From Alteromonas sp047556435 (lineage in GTDB: Bacteria > Pseudomonadota > Gammaproteobacteria > Enterobacterales > Alteromonadaceae): a DNA stretch of 64,000 nucleotides. Numbering within the stretch: position 1 is the stretch's first letter; the number at the start of each line of letters is the position of its first letter. Shown piece after piece: positions 25,385 through 34,703 of the stretch. A program made the translations under genes and the position numbers. The stretch spans positions 2,294,001-2,358,000 of the forward strand of contig NZ_CP180210.1 in assembly GCF_047556435.1 (NCBI RefSeq). The letters are read 5' to 3'. The notes beneath the pieces are model-generated. The model made no database searches, was not told the origin of the DNA, and was given only the letters and a program-made list of their open reading frames with translations.

Positions 25385-26230
25385 TTAGTCATCCACAAGA
25401 TCATTAAGGTCGTCGATAATATCCTGTATCTTCTTCAATAGCTTGCGTTTTTGGTCTGATGTTAGCGTCTCTGAGAGCTCTGCGGCCATGCTGGCGTACA
25501 GTCGGCGATTTTGCTCTCGTTTCTGTAAATACGCGTCGCTTCTGTAAACATCGGGATTGTTCATGATGCGCATCAAATCCTGCGTGAAGTCGGGATTCGA
25601 ATCACGGGTAATAAACACTTTTCGCGCCGCATCCTGGATCGCACGCTGATACGCAATCCAGTCCTGGTAAGTAGATGCAAATTGGGGGGAGTAACGCGCG
25701 ATAATCGCTTCCTGTTGGTTGGTTAACGAGCCAATTCGGTCTTCTATATCATCGGTAATATCTTCTAAGCGCTCTTCCGCTTTTTCCTGCGCCGACTTAT
25801 CACTGTCTTCCAGATACTCTTCTTCTTCTTCCTTATTGTCTTTTTCCAGCGCGGCAAATAGCCTGACGACTTGTTCATCGGTAAGCGTTGTCGCCATAGA
25901 TGCGATTCCAGGACTCAGCTTTTCTCGTACTCTTATCCAGTGCGATGTGGCCTGCTCCAGATGCTGATTAATGGTTTGCTCAGTTAACTGGTCGTTGGAA
26001 ATATCCGATTTGAGCGTATTCAACTGCGCAATGTAGCGGGTGAGCTCTGTATCTCTATGCCAGTCAATCCAGGATTCAAGGTGATGATCGAACACATTTT
26101 CCTGTTTGTCAGTAAGCTCGACATAATCATCCATATACCAGTAAATTAACCAGTCGAGGTTGTTATACGCCAGCTTAGATGAGCAACCACCTAACAAAAC
26201 CAGTAACGCGAAGATAACACTTTTTTTCAT
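25385..26230 (-). CDS. DUF6279-family lipoprotein
   Basis: A 281-residue lipoprotein with a short signal peptide and lipobox LGGC. The segment directly after it (KLAYNNLDWLIYWYMDDYVEL) is the hallmark of this family as I recall it, followed by a mainly helical, acidic domain. Residues about 135-160 form a very acidic stretch (EEEEEYLEDSDKSAQ), probably coiled coil. The function is unknown. It is the first gene of a two-gene operon with the EamA transporter and is divergent from pfkA. Confidence 0.85.
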   Translation of the reverse strand: MKKSVIFALLVLLGGCSSKLAYNNLDWLIYWYMDDYVELTDKQENVFDHHLESWIDWHRDTELTRYIAQLNTLKSDISNDQLTEQTINQHLEQATSHWIRVREKLSPGIASMATTLTDEQVVRLFAALEKDNKEEEEEYLEDSDKSAQEKAEERLEDITDDIEDRIGSLTNQQEAIIARYSPQFASTYQDWIAYQRAIQDAARKVFITRDSNPDFTQDLMRIMNNPDVYRSDAYLQKREQNRRLYASMAAELSETLTSDQKRKLLKKIQDIIDDLNDLVDD

Positions 26231-26466
26231 TACTCTTCCTTAAGAGAATTCAGATAACGATGATTTAGTCTGCCGTTCCCGGCAAAGGTTGCATACGAGA
26301 ATGTAAATAGTTGTGTCTAATCAATAAACTACCATTGTGGCGCTTGAGGCACTTGGCATCAACCGGTGCATCTGCCATGCTTAATAACACGATTAACGTT
26401 CCTCTCTGCGATAGAAGCCTCAGTATACTTCCTATACGCAGTAACTTACCGTGAAGGATTATTAAC

Positions 26467-27462
26467 GTGAGTAAGACCGTAGCCGTCCTGACTTCAGGTG
26501 GTGATGCGCCTGGAATGAACGCCTGTATCCGTGCAATCGTTCTGGCGTGCGAACGTGAAGGCCACACGATTATTGGATACCTTCATGGTTATAATGGACT
26601 TTTGAACCAGGAGTATACGCATCTGCATGCGCCGCGCGTGCACAACCTGATTCAACAAGGCGGTACTATTTTGCACAGTGCCAGGTGTCTGGAATTTAAA
26701 ACCCGCCACGCTGCGCAGCGAGCTGCGGAAAATCTAAATGCACTGGATGTTGATACTTTGCTGGTAATAGGAGGTGACGGCTCGTTTCGTGGCGCCATGC
26801 ATTTGAGTGAGCACTGGGACGGGCAAATTATCGGTTTGCCAGGAACCATTGACAACGATATCAATGGCACCGATGCCACTATCGGCTACTATACCGCCAT
26901 TGAAACCGCTGTAGACTCTATCGATAAAGTCAGGGATACCGCTGATGCCTTTGAGAGGATATTTCTGGTGGAAGTCATGGGACGCCATGCGGGATTTCTC
27001 GGCTTGAGTGCAGCCATCGCCTCAGCGGCAGATTTTGTTATTTTACCCGAATTATTTGACTCCGAAGACGCCACGTTGCGCCAGATTGTTGAGCAGTTAA
27101 CGGAGCGTCGGGAGCAACGTGGCAATATCAGCTACATTATTGTGCTGGCTGAAAACGTGTGGCCTGGAGGAATTAATTCGCTCGCATCTCAACTCACTGA
27201 GAGAACCCATTCTGAAGTCCGCCCTGTCATTCTCGGCCACGTCCAACGTGGCGGTTCTCCCGTCAGCCAGGATAGAATTCTGGCCATGAAACTGGGGGCA
27301 CATGCTGTGTCGCTGGTTGGTACGTCGGTCACTAACATCATGGTTGGTGAATATCACGATAAGCCTTGTGAAGTCCCGCTAGAGAAGACCTGGGAAACAA
27401 AACCGCTTTCTGAATCGGATGTTGAAACAATGAAGCGACTGATGAACAACCGTTACGCATAA
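26467..27462 (+). CDS. pfkA: 6-phosphofructokinase
   Basis: A 331-residue phosphofructokinase (320 in E. coli PfkA), the committed step of glycolysis. It contains GGDAPGMNA for phosphate binding, GGDGSFRG (102-109), and the catalytic loop PGTIDND with D129. The Gly in GGDGS (rather than Asp) is the mark of ATP-dependent rather than pyrophosphate-dependent enzymes. EVMGRHAG and GHVQRGGSP complete the substrate site. The start is a GTG with AAGGA upstream. The gene stands alone. A 159-bp untranslated stretch separates it from its terminator. Confidence 0.94.
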   Translation: MSKTVAVLTSGGDAPGMNACIRAIVLACEREGHTIIGYLHGYNGLLNQEYTHLHAPRVHNLIQQGGTILHSARCLEFKTRHAAQRAAENLNALDVDTLLVIGGDGSFRGAMHLSEHWDGQIIGLPGTIDNDINGTDATIGYYTAIETAVDSIDKVRDTADAFERIFLVEVMGRHAGFLGLSAAIASAADFVILPELFDSEDATLRQIVEQLTERREQRGNISYIIVLAENVWPGGINSLASQLTERTHSEVRPVILGHVQRGGSPVSQDRILAMKLGAHAVSLVGTSVTNIMVGEYHDKPCEVPLEKTWETKPLSESDVETMKRLMNNRYA

Positions 27463-27621
27463 CCTGAATAATCATGAATGCCGTCGTTTCATGTCTTGCT
27501 TTCATGGTTGATTCTCAGGTTAAGAAAGAGACTGCTGGATTAAGTAGGATAATCTGCAAAGACTGCTATAAAGCAGGTAAAACGACAGCGGCAAGGTCAA
27601 TCTCTGTGTAAAGGCACAAAT

Positions 27622-27650
27622 AAAGCACGCAATTAGGCGTGCTTTTTTTT
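27622..27650 (+). terminator. Intrinsic terminator downstream of pfkA
   Basis: A 9-bp stem, AAAGCACGC (27622-27630) with GCGTGCTTT (27637-27645), has a 6-nt loop and a run of eight T residues. It lies unusually far (159 bp) after the pfkA stop, so it may instead end a separate small transcript. Confidence 0.88.
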
Positions 27651-27661
27651 GCGGGAGGCCA

Positions 27662-28489
27662 TTACATTTTCATCGCGGCTTTGACCTTATCCCGATGGCT
27701 ACGGCTGACTTTGAGTTCAGTATCGTTTTGTAAAATGAGATGGTATTCACCACTAATGTGACTCACCAGTTTTTTTACAAAACGAATATTGGCGATGGCA
27801 GAACGATGGACGCGGACAAACCACTGGGGGTTGAGTTCTTGCTCCAACTCTTTCATGGTTTTACGCATGATGTGCATCCCGTCAAGCGCATGCACACACA
27901 TGTAATCGCCTGCCGCATCAATCCATTGAATATCCTGAACATTAACCCGCGTCACCTCAGAACCATCTTTTATCGCGAGGACTTCAGGATATGGGTTTGT
28001 TTCAACAGGTTCACCACTGGCCAGTTTCCGAAGTATCTCTTCGCAGTCGTCTCCGGTAAGTTCGGCAACCAGGTTTACCAGTTTTCTTGACTGCTCGTCA
28101 TAGTGCTGGGTTGTGAAATATTCCCGCACCTTATTTAATGCAGCCGATAACCTTTCGTCATCAGCAGGTTTCAACAGGTAATCCAGCGCATGAACATCAA
28201 ACGCTTTGATAGCATAACTGTCATAGGCGGTGACAAAAATAATCATGGGTATCGGCTGCTTTAACTCTCGCAGCTTATGAATAACCTGAAATCCATTGAG
28301 GCCTGGCATCTGTATATCGAGAAACACCAGATCAGGTCGATGCTGTGAAATCGCGCTCACCGCGTCAAGGCCATTCTGACACTCAGCCACTACGTCTATA
28401 TCGCTATGGCGCTCCAGACGTACGCGCAACCCTTTGCGGGCGAGCGGTTCATCATCAACTACAATGGTTTTAATTACTTTGTTCGTCAT
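27662..28489 (-). CDS. LytTR-type response regulator
   Basis: A 275-residue response regulator. The receiver domain (about 6-125) has D13/E14, phosphoacceptor D58 (FLDIQMPG) and K107 (LLKPAD). A LytTR DNA-binding domain occupies about 170-272, with the family signature VRVHRSAIANI. Family members bind paired direct repeats upstream of their targets. The partner LytS-like kinase gene lies immediately upstream, 1 bp away. Target genes are not evident in the window. Confidence 0.94.
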   Translation of the reverse strand: MTNKVIKTIVVDDEPLARKGLRVRLERHSDIDVVAECQNGLDAVSAISQHRPDLVFLDIQMPGLNGFQVIHKLRELKQPIPMIIFVTAYDSYAIKAFDVHALDYLLKPADDERLSAALNKVREYFTTQHYDEQSRKLVNLVAELTGDDCEEILRKLASGEPVETNPYPEVLAIKDGSEVTRVNVQDIQWIDAAGDYMCVHALDGMHIMRKTMKELEQELNPQWFVRVHRSAIANIRFVKKLVSHISGEYHLILQNDTELKVSRSHRDKVKAAMKM

Positions 28490-28490
28490 T

Positions 28491-29564
28491 TCACGCGTCC
28501 TTTACCTCATAGGGGATCCGAATTCTGACCCTGACACCAGAAGGTTTATTGTGCTCAATAGAGAATGCAAAATTACGCTGATATAAAGATTGCAGGCGTT
28601 CTTTTATGTTGACCAGCCCTACACCATTCTCACGGCTAAGCTGTCCGTTTTTAATATCTGCCCCAGGGCCATTGTCTGCCACATCCATGAGTAAATCATT
28701 ACCAAAGGTGCGGGCAGAGATATCGATTTTTCCTCCCTGCTCCATCTTTGAAATGGCGTGTTTAATCGCGTTTTCAATTATAGGCTGCAGTATCATACTG
28801 GGAACCAGCGCACTCTCACAACTGTCATCGATATCCCAGTTTACCTCTAGCCGGTCATCAAAGCGTACACGCTCAATCTCAAGATATAGCCTCAGGGCTT
28901 TAATTTCCTGACCCAACGGAACCTTTTTAATCGGGTCGTTATCCAGCGAATATCTAAGAAAGTCGCTTAACCGGGACACCATCGCTTCTGCCGTGTCATT
29001 TTCTTTAAGCAGAATGAGCGTAGAAATCGCATTCAAAGTATTGAACAGAAAATGAGGGTTAAGCTGATACCGAAGCATTTTGATGTGAGCCTGATGGGCC
29101 ATGGTGCTGGCCTTCAACGCATTCTGCTTCTCTTTTTGCAGCATCTGAAAATTCTTAATGCCGAAATAAACACCACTCCAGCACCCCACCATGATTAACG
29201 AGTTGATGGTGTTGGTGAAATACATATACCAGTCGTCTGGACGATAACCGTGTTTGTAGATTTCCCAGTAATTGATATTTTTCACAACCGCCCACAACAA
29301 CGCCACACCATAGCATGCCGAAATGACGGTTAATATCATCTTCAAGGGAGATTGCTTTCTTGCCCAGCGATAGAGGTAACGAAGAGGAATGGTAAGTAAC
29401 CAGCCGGCATACGCGTTAAGCAGAATGATAAAAACCCAAATGGGTCTGACATCATGCAGAAACGAGCCCACGTAATAAATTATCGCGAAGCCCGTCCAAC
29501 CTGCGCTGTGCAGCGTCCAGAACAGGCGTTCATTGCTTTCAAACAGGCGTTGCCAACGACTCAC
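28491..29564 (-). CDS. LytS/YehU-like sensor histidine kinase
   Basis: A 357-residue kinase of the His_kinase (LytS) class. Four hydrophobic segments occur between residues 22 and 135. The dimerisation/phosphoacceptor block is RYQLNPHFLFNTLNA with H171, followed by an N-box (PIIENAIKHA, 261-270) and a G1 box (DNGPG, 297-301). It is expected to phosphorylate the adjacent LytTR regulator. The membrane portion has no recognised ligand-binding fold, so the signal is unknown. Confidence 0.94.
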   Translation of the reverse strand: MSRWQRLFESNERLFWTLHSAGWTGFAIIYYVGSFLHDVRPIWVFIILLNAYAGWLLTIPLRYLYRWARKQSPLKMILTVISACYGVALLWAVVKNINYWEIYKHGYRPDDWYMYFTNTINSLIMVGCWSGVYFGIKNFQMLQKEKQNALKASTMAHQAHIKMLRYQLNPHFLFNTLNAISTLILLKENDTAEAMVSRLSDFLRYSLDNDPIKKVPLGQEIKALRLYLEIERVRFDDRLEVNWDIDDSCESALVPSMILQPIIENAIKHAISKMEQGGKIDISARTFGNDLLMDVADNGPGADIKNGQLSRENGVGLVNIKERLQSLYQRNFAFSIEHNKPSGVRVRIRIPYEVKDA

Positions 29565-29766
29565 ACGACTACCGGTTACTTAAATGGTAAAAACATTATA
29601 CGCATGTGAGCAACAGGCTGGCCGGGCTTAGTCGTAACTCTCTGTAGGCTGGTCGCACGCCCGTTGCTCCTTTTTATAAATTTTTGCTTAAAAATTGTCA
29701 TTTCAGATGCTGCCATGCGGGAACTTCTCCAATGGCAGGGCTACAGGCCCAACACTAAATCATGGA

Positions 29767-30228
29767 TCAGTAACCGATTTTCATGCGCTTAAGCCAGTGC
29801 ACCCACCACCACGCGGGACCGACCAGTAAAAAGCGCAGATCTTCCAGAAAAGACGGCTTTTTACCCTCAATTTTGTGCCCCACAAATTGCAGGATCCACA
29901 TGATGACGAAAAGCGCCAGGCAGAATTGCCAAACTGAGATCCCGGCAGATTCCAACCAATACACGCCTCCGAAACAGGCGATGGTAAGCAATGTCATTGC
30001 AGCGCCAATTGGGCCTGACAGCAGAAAATAATAATAAAGCACCGGCACCGCGATAATATGCGCCCAGGTGACATTAAATTGCGCAATCCAGTCAGGTACA
30101 GGGATCGCCCACAACAATCCCAATGTAACAAAATAGATGCTCGGCACCGCGATCGCATGTATAAGTACATTGGTTTTATTCTGATGGCTTTCGTCATAGC
30201 GCATCAGCAAACGTTCGATATCGCGCAT
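29767..30228 (-). CDS. Mpo1-like membrane protein (DUF962)
   Basis: A 153-residue integral membrane protein with about four helices. The N-terminal block RYDESHQNKTNVLIHAIAVP, and later QFVGHKIEGKKPSF, are the conserved histidine-bearing segments of the Mpo1/DUF962 family. In yeast, Mpo1 is an iron-dependent dioxygenase that alpha-oxidises 2-hydroxy fatty acids; bacterial members are uncharacterised. The spaced histidines (H15, H24, and GHK near 117) could bind a metal. It is transcribed alone. Confidence 0.88.
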   Translation of the reverse strand: MRDIERLLMRYDESHQNKTNVLIHAIAVPSIYFVTLGLLWAIPVPDWIAQFNVTWAHIIAVPVLYYYFLLSGPIGAAMTLLTIACFGGVYWLESAGISVWQFCLALFVIMWILQFVGHKIEGKKPSFLEDLRFLLVGPAWWWVHWLKRMKIGY

Positions 30229-30280
30229 AATTCTCCTCCTTTGAAGGTGGCATTGTTATTATTGTTAGTGGTGTAACGCG

Positions 30281-30961
30281 TTATCCTATAAGAATATGTC
30301 GTTGCAACAGTTTTTCCACTGATTTCTGGTCTTTATCAAACTGTACACCATAGTAAATGTACTCCTGCTCAAGGCTGTTATTTTTAATTTGGCCTTTGAT
30401 TGATACGTTTTCGCCATCCACCTTGTAGCCGATACGAATTACCTGCTCGCTGCCTAGCACGGGCCAGTCAGGTTTAACTGGCATTGCAATACGGCAACCG
30501 TTCGTCGATACATCGACGATAATACCCGTGACATTATCCAGTGACTCAATACCTTCAGCATGCACATTAACGGCTATGCCCGGCTGAGCGCGTTTCACTG
30601 CCCGAAGGCCGAGTGTCTGTATCGTGGACGGAAAGGTGGTTAACAGTAAACCCGTTGGATGTGACAACAATTTCAGCACCTTAACCCTGAAAGCAATCAC
30701 CTGACCAGCGTCGCCTTCCAGTATGTAGCGCACCACAATGGAATTGTCGGGTAACAACAAGTCTCTGACAAAAGTCCATTTTGCTGTGGTCGGGATCTGA
30801 AAAATCATGCAATTGGGAATATCCATGCCAACATAGTAAGTTTTAATGCGCTTGGGCGACGTCGGTGTGGTGATTTGCAGGTCAATCGTGGTGCCCGGCA
30901 CCAAATCTTTCAGTGACTGTATATCATCCCTGCTCAGGGTTATTTTATTTTTGTTTGGCAT
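30281..30961 (-). CDS. PilZ-domain cyclic di-GMP effector (YcgR-like)
   Basis: A 226-residue cytoplasmic protein with an N-terminal YcgR-like beta domain (about 10-110) and a C-terminal PilZ domain. Both cyclic di-GMP contacts are visible: the RxxxR element R120-AVK-R124 and the DxSxxG element D150-VSTN-G155. Family members act as flagellar brakes or regulate surface behaviour when the second messenger rises. It is monocistronic and divergent from the M61 peptidase gene. A diguanylate cyclase lies 25 kb away. Confidence 0.9.
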   Translation of the reverse strand: MPNKNKITLSRDDIQSLKDLVPGTTIDLQITTPTSPKRIKTYYVGMDIPNCMIFQIPTTAKWTFVRDLLLPDNSIVVRYILEGDAGQVIAFRVKVLKLLSHPTGLLLTTFPSTIQTLGLRAVKRAQPGIAVNVHAEGIESLDNVTGIIVDVSTNGCRIAMPVKPDWPVLGSEQVIRIGYKVDGENVSIKGQIKNNSLEQEYIYYGVQFDKDQKSVEKLLQRHILIG

Positions 30962-31123
30962 GATAATTGGCGATTTTCATTTGGCACTATCTCTACAGCA
31001 TAATGTACGCAGTAAATTGACAGGTTATTTTTAACTCATCTCAATGTAACCAATTTATCCCGGGCTGACAAAGACTTCCGTGTGCGGCATGATAGCGGTA
31101 TATTTATTAGTTGCGGGTTAACC

Positions 31124-32920
31124 ATGTTTCAAGATAAATCTGTTCTGCAATACACCCTGAGTGTGCATTCCGTAGAAGAACACCTTTTCCGTGTGACGCT
31201 TGACCTTCCCACACACGACACAGACTTTCTCGAGCTGACATTACCAGCCTGGATCCCCGGTAGTTACATGATTCGCGACTTTGCGCGGAACATCGTCCGC
31301 CTGCGCGCTGAGGACAACGAGGGCAAGCTTGTTGATGTGGCGAAAACTGACAAACAAACCTGGCTGGTTCAAACAAACGGTACTGCTATCACGCTGACCT
31401 ATGATATTTACGCCTTTGATTTGTCGGTACGCTCCGCGTTTATCAATGATGAGTACGCGTTCTGCAATGGTACCAGTGTCTTTCTTCAGGTGAAGGGGGC
31501 CGAGTCCTTACCCTGCTCACTACAAATAAATACGGTGAGCGATAAACCGGACTGGCTCATTGAAACCAGTATGCCGTCTCGGCAGGAAAATGCAGCGAGC
31601 ATGCGTTTCTACTGTGAAAATTATGAAGAGCTCATTGACCACCCTGTATTTATTGGATCCTGTCAGCTGAAATCGTTTGATGTGAACGGGGTTGAATTTG
31701 TGTTGCTGTTTTCTGGTAAGGCACCGATTGATACCGATCGGATCGCAAGGGATCTTGTGCCTGTCTGTAAGCACCATATGCAACTGTTTGGGGAACCTCA
31801 GCCCATTTCACGCTATGTGTTTATGACGTTGCTAAGCGATTCTGGTTTCGGTGGGCTGGAGCACCGCAGTTCCACTGCCCTGCTTTACCCACGCTTTGAT
31901 CTTCCTCTGGTGAATGAACCCGAAGACAAAACCGACGGCTACATCACATTTTTAAGTTTATGTAGTCATGAATTGTTTCATACCTGGCACGTCAAGCGGA
32001 TAAAACCAGAGGTCATGGTGAAACCCGACCTGCAAGCTGAAACCTACACCGAGCAGCTATGGATTTACGAGGGCTTTACCAGTTTTTACGATGATCTGAC
32101 GCTGGTACGAGCAGGACTTATCGAGCCAGAAAAGTATCTCGATATCGTCGCGCAAAACCTCAGTCGTTTGCAGGTAAATGCCGGGCGCTTCAAGCAATCT
32201 GCAGCCGAAAGCAGCTTTGATGCCTGGACGCGTTTTTATAAGCAGGATGCAAGTGCGACTAATCACATCGTGAGCTACTACACCAAGGGCGGTATCATCG
32301 CGATGGGGCTGGATTTACTGCTTCGCACTGAATCTCAGGGCAAGTACAATCTGGATAACCTGATGAAAGTATTGTGGGATACCTACGGCCGGGACGAAAA
32401 AGGCACACCGAATGACGTTATCGCCAGTCTTTGCCAACAACACTTTGGTATCGATGTTAACCCATACCTGAAAAATACTGTCTTTGGGGTTGAAGACGTG
32501 CCCCTACCAAAGTGGTTGGATTCCATCGGCGTTGCACTTAAGCTGCGGGCCAAATCCGCGCCTGACGATAAAGGCGGTGTTGCCCGCTCCGCCAAGCGTG
32601 TAGGCCGGGCTTTTGGTGCCGTAACGAAGACCCTTGAAACCGGCATGATGATTCAGGTTGTGCGGCAAAATACGCCAGCGAGCCGGGCGGGTTTGCAGGT
32701 AAACGATAAACTCATCGCGATGAATGGTTACGTGGTTAATCCTGCATTATTTCAGCGGCTGTTAGATAACACTACTGACCAACATGCTGAGCTGTTGGTG
32801 ATTCGGGAAGGCCGCACCCTGTCGCTATCCATGCCGATTGAGAAGGCTGCCGAAGTGGTATGTTATTTCGACATAACCGACAGGGAAAAGCTGATGCAAT
32901 GGCTGAAAGTGGATGACTGA
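31124..32920 (+). CDS. M61-family glycyl aminopeptidase with PDZ domain
   Basis: A 598-residue peptidase of the M61 family, which removes N-terminal Gly or Ala. The zinc site is HELFH (282-286) with the third ligand E316 in IYEGFTSFYDD. An N-terminal beta domain includes the family block LPAWIPGSYMIRDFARN. A PDZ-like domain occupies about 500-580 (TPASRAGLQVNDKLIAMNG). No signal peptide is evident. The start at 31124 is preferred over an in-frame GTG at 31082. It is convergent with the M23 gene, with 5 bp between stops. Confidence 0.92.
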   Translation: MFQDKSVLQYTLSVHSVEEHLFRVTLDLPTHDTDFLELTLPAWIPGSYMIRDFARNIVRLRAEDNEGKLVDVAKTDKQTWLVQTNGTAITLTYDIYAFDLSVRSAFINDEYAFCNGTSVFLQVKGAESLPCSLQINTVSDKPDWLIETSMPSRQENAASMRFYCENYEELIDHPVFIGSCQLKSFDVNGVEFVLLFSGKAPIDTDRIARDLVPVCKHHMQLFGEPQPISRYVFMTLLSDSGFGGLEHRSSTALLYPRFDLPLVNEPEDKTDGYITFLSLCSHELFHTWHVKRIKPEVMVKPDLQAETYTEQLWIYEGFTSFYDDLTLVRAGLIEPEKYLDIVAQNLSRLQVNAGRFKQSAAESSFDAWTRFYKQDASATNHIVSYYTKGGIIAMGLDLLLRTESQGKYNLDNLMKVLWDTYGRDEKGTPNDVIASLCQQHFGIDVNPYLKNTVFGVEDVPLPKWLDSIGVALKLRAKSAPDDKGGVARSAKRVGRAFGAVTKTLETGMMIQVVRQNTPASRAGLQVNDKLIAMNGYVVNPALFQRLLDNTTDQHAELLVIREGRTLSLSMPIEKAAEVVCYFDITDREKLMQWLKVDD

Positions 32921-32925
32921 CAGTA

Positions 32926-33765
32926 TTATTCACTGTCAGTAATCAATAACTGTGGGTCAAGTCGCATTGACCCTAAGTTAATCCGCCAGTCAAGATGAGG
33001 CCCTGTCGCACGACCGGTAGCACCGAGGGTACCGAGCTGTTCGCCTTTATTAAGTTCTTCGCCGACTTTTACCGTTATGCTGTCAAGGTGCAAGAAGGTC
33101 GAGAACACCCCCATGCCGTGATCCAGGATCACGGTATTGCCTGAATAATATAAATCTTCAGCCAACGTGACGATACCACTGGTCGGCGCCACAATAGGTG
33201 TACCGATGGGTCCCCCCACATCAACCCCGTAATGAGGACGTTTTGGTTCACCGTTAAGAACTCGCTGGCTACCATAAACGCCCGTAATGGGACCTTCCGC
33301 GGGCCAGGAAAATCGAGTAAACACAGCATCATAGTTGCGGTTGCCACTGCGGGCACGGGCCACGTTCGCGCTGTCGTTGCGGATCCTTTCAAGCACTGAT
33401 TTCGGCGGCGACACCATTTTTTGATCCAGGCCATCAATACGCTGAATATCGTACTCACGTTTGCTAATGGTTAACGTCTGTGTGTGTGTTTTCCCATCCG
33501 GCGCAATAATACGCAGGGTATGGGTGGCTTGTGCATCGCGCTCAAACCCCATTACAAACTTGCCTTGCGGGTTAACGGTTAGCGACTGACCATTGAGACT
33601 GACCTGGCTGCCCACAGGCACCTGGCCTCGGATGAGGCTTCCCTGAGTAAGTTTTCCGTTAAGTACAAGTGACGGTTCACTGGCAACAGCCATTGCACCT
33701 GAAAACAGCATGCTCGAAAGAAAGGCCAGCGTTACCACAAGGGCATTACATCCTCGCACTTTCAT
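32926..33765 (-). CDS. Secreted M23-family metallopeptidase
   Basis: A 279-residue protein with a signal peptide (about 1-28), a beta-rich N-terminal domain and a C-terminal LytM/M23 peptidase domain. Family members cut cell-wall cross-links in the periplasm. The first zinc motif is HYGVDVG, and FLHLD is present. The second motif reads GPHLDWRI, with Asp where classical LytM has the second His of HxH. It starts at the base after the stop of the QueD-like gene and is thus co-transcribed with it. Confidence 0.9.
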   Translation of the reverse strand: MKVRGCNALVVTLAFLSSMLFSGAMAVASEPSLVLNGKLTQGSLIRGQVPVGSQVSLNGQSLTVNPQGKFVMGFERDAQATHTLRIIAPDGKTHTQTLTISKREYDIQRIDGLDQKMVSPPKSVLERIRNDSANVARARSGNRNYDAVFTRFSWPAEGPITGVYGSQRVLNGEPKRPHYGVDVGGPIGTPIVAPTSGIVTLAEDLYYSGNTVILDHGMGVFSTFLHLDSITVKVGEELNKGEQLGTLGATGRATGPHLDWRINLGSMRLDPQLLITDSE

Positions 33766-34641
33766 CTACCCTGTCACCATCGCGCCTTTACCCACCCCTT
33801 CGTAGGCAATGACTTTATTTTCTTTGCCGGGGTAGCGACGTTGCTGCTCTGACAACAGAAATTGGGCCAGGCACTCAACGGTAGAATCAGTCTGAATCAC
33901 TTCGCAATCGGCTTGTGGCAACATAATTTCAAAGTATCCCTGGTTCGCCTCATAAGCAAAACACAGATAGTCGCTGGCGTTATCTACTGAACCGGTAATT
34001 TTTCTTGCATCGTAAGCGATGGCATCTTCCTGCGTTGCAATATAAATATCAGCCCACCGCTGCGCCCAGTATGACTGACTGGCCTTACACGGCTCACCCT
34101 CCACAAATATATCGATACGGGAACGGTGTCCGTGTGCAATACGCTGACAGTTGCCATCATGCTTTTTCAGGCCATGCGTGTAGTGATAATACGGCGTGGT
34201 TATGACTTCCGTACGCAAATGCAGCTTAATATCATCTACATTGTCAGGCAGGTGCGTGGCAATAACTTCGCGCAAATACTCCCCCACGCTTGCCATATTC
34301 ACTTCATCAGAATAAATAAAAGCATACGCATCAGAGGGACAATACAGCATGATTTGACGCGTATCTTCACAGCTAAACTGAACCTCCACCTGATCACCAT
34401 CCTCGTCGTGTATAACGATAGCATTGGCGTGCTCAGCGGGTACAAGCAGCTTGTGATCGACATAGTCGTCGATCAACCGTTTTAAGTTCTTTTTCACCTT
34501 ACCGAAGTCCTGAACCATGCTTTCTTCGTTCAGGTCACCGTCGAGTACCACATCGACAATCCAGCTTTCTCCTACCATCCCACGCTTTGGGCAAAGGTAA
34601 GAGAAATCCATTACAGTAAGGTCATTTACAAATAATTGCAT
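33766..34641 (-). CDS. Double-domain 6-pyruvoyl-tetrahydropterin synthase/QueD-like protein
   Basis: A 291-residue protein that appears to hold two copies of the QueD/PTPS fold, where ordinary QueD is about 120 residues. The first half starts MQLFVNDLTVMDFSYL. The second half keeps a zinc-site-like CQRIAHGHRSRIDIFVEG motif typical of QueD. Its C-terminal QTDSTVECLAQFLL resembles the catalytic-helix region. QueD makes 6-carboxy-tetrahydropterin for queuosine; whether this version does so is unclear. It is in an operon with the M23 peptidase, which makes no obvious metabolic sense. Confidence 0.8.
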   Translation of the reverse strand: MQLFVNDLTVMDFSYLCPKRGMVGESWIVDVVLDGDLNEESMVQDFGKVKKNLKRLIDDYVDHKLLVPAEHANAIVIHDEDGDQVEVQFSCEDTRQIMLYCPSDAYAFIYSDEVNMASVGEYLREVIATHLPDNVDDIKLHLRTEVITTPYYHYTHGLKKHDGNCQRIAHGHRSRIDIFVEGEPCKASQSYWAQRWADIYIATQEDAIAYDARKITGSVDNASDYLCFAYEANQGYFEIMLPQADCEVIQTDSTVECLAQFLLSEQQRRYPGKENKVIAYEGVGKGAMVTG

Positions 34642-34703
34642 AACACCCTAATCGTGAATTCGTTGCCGCTATTATACGGCGTTCAAAACGGAGTTACAGG
34701 TAA

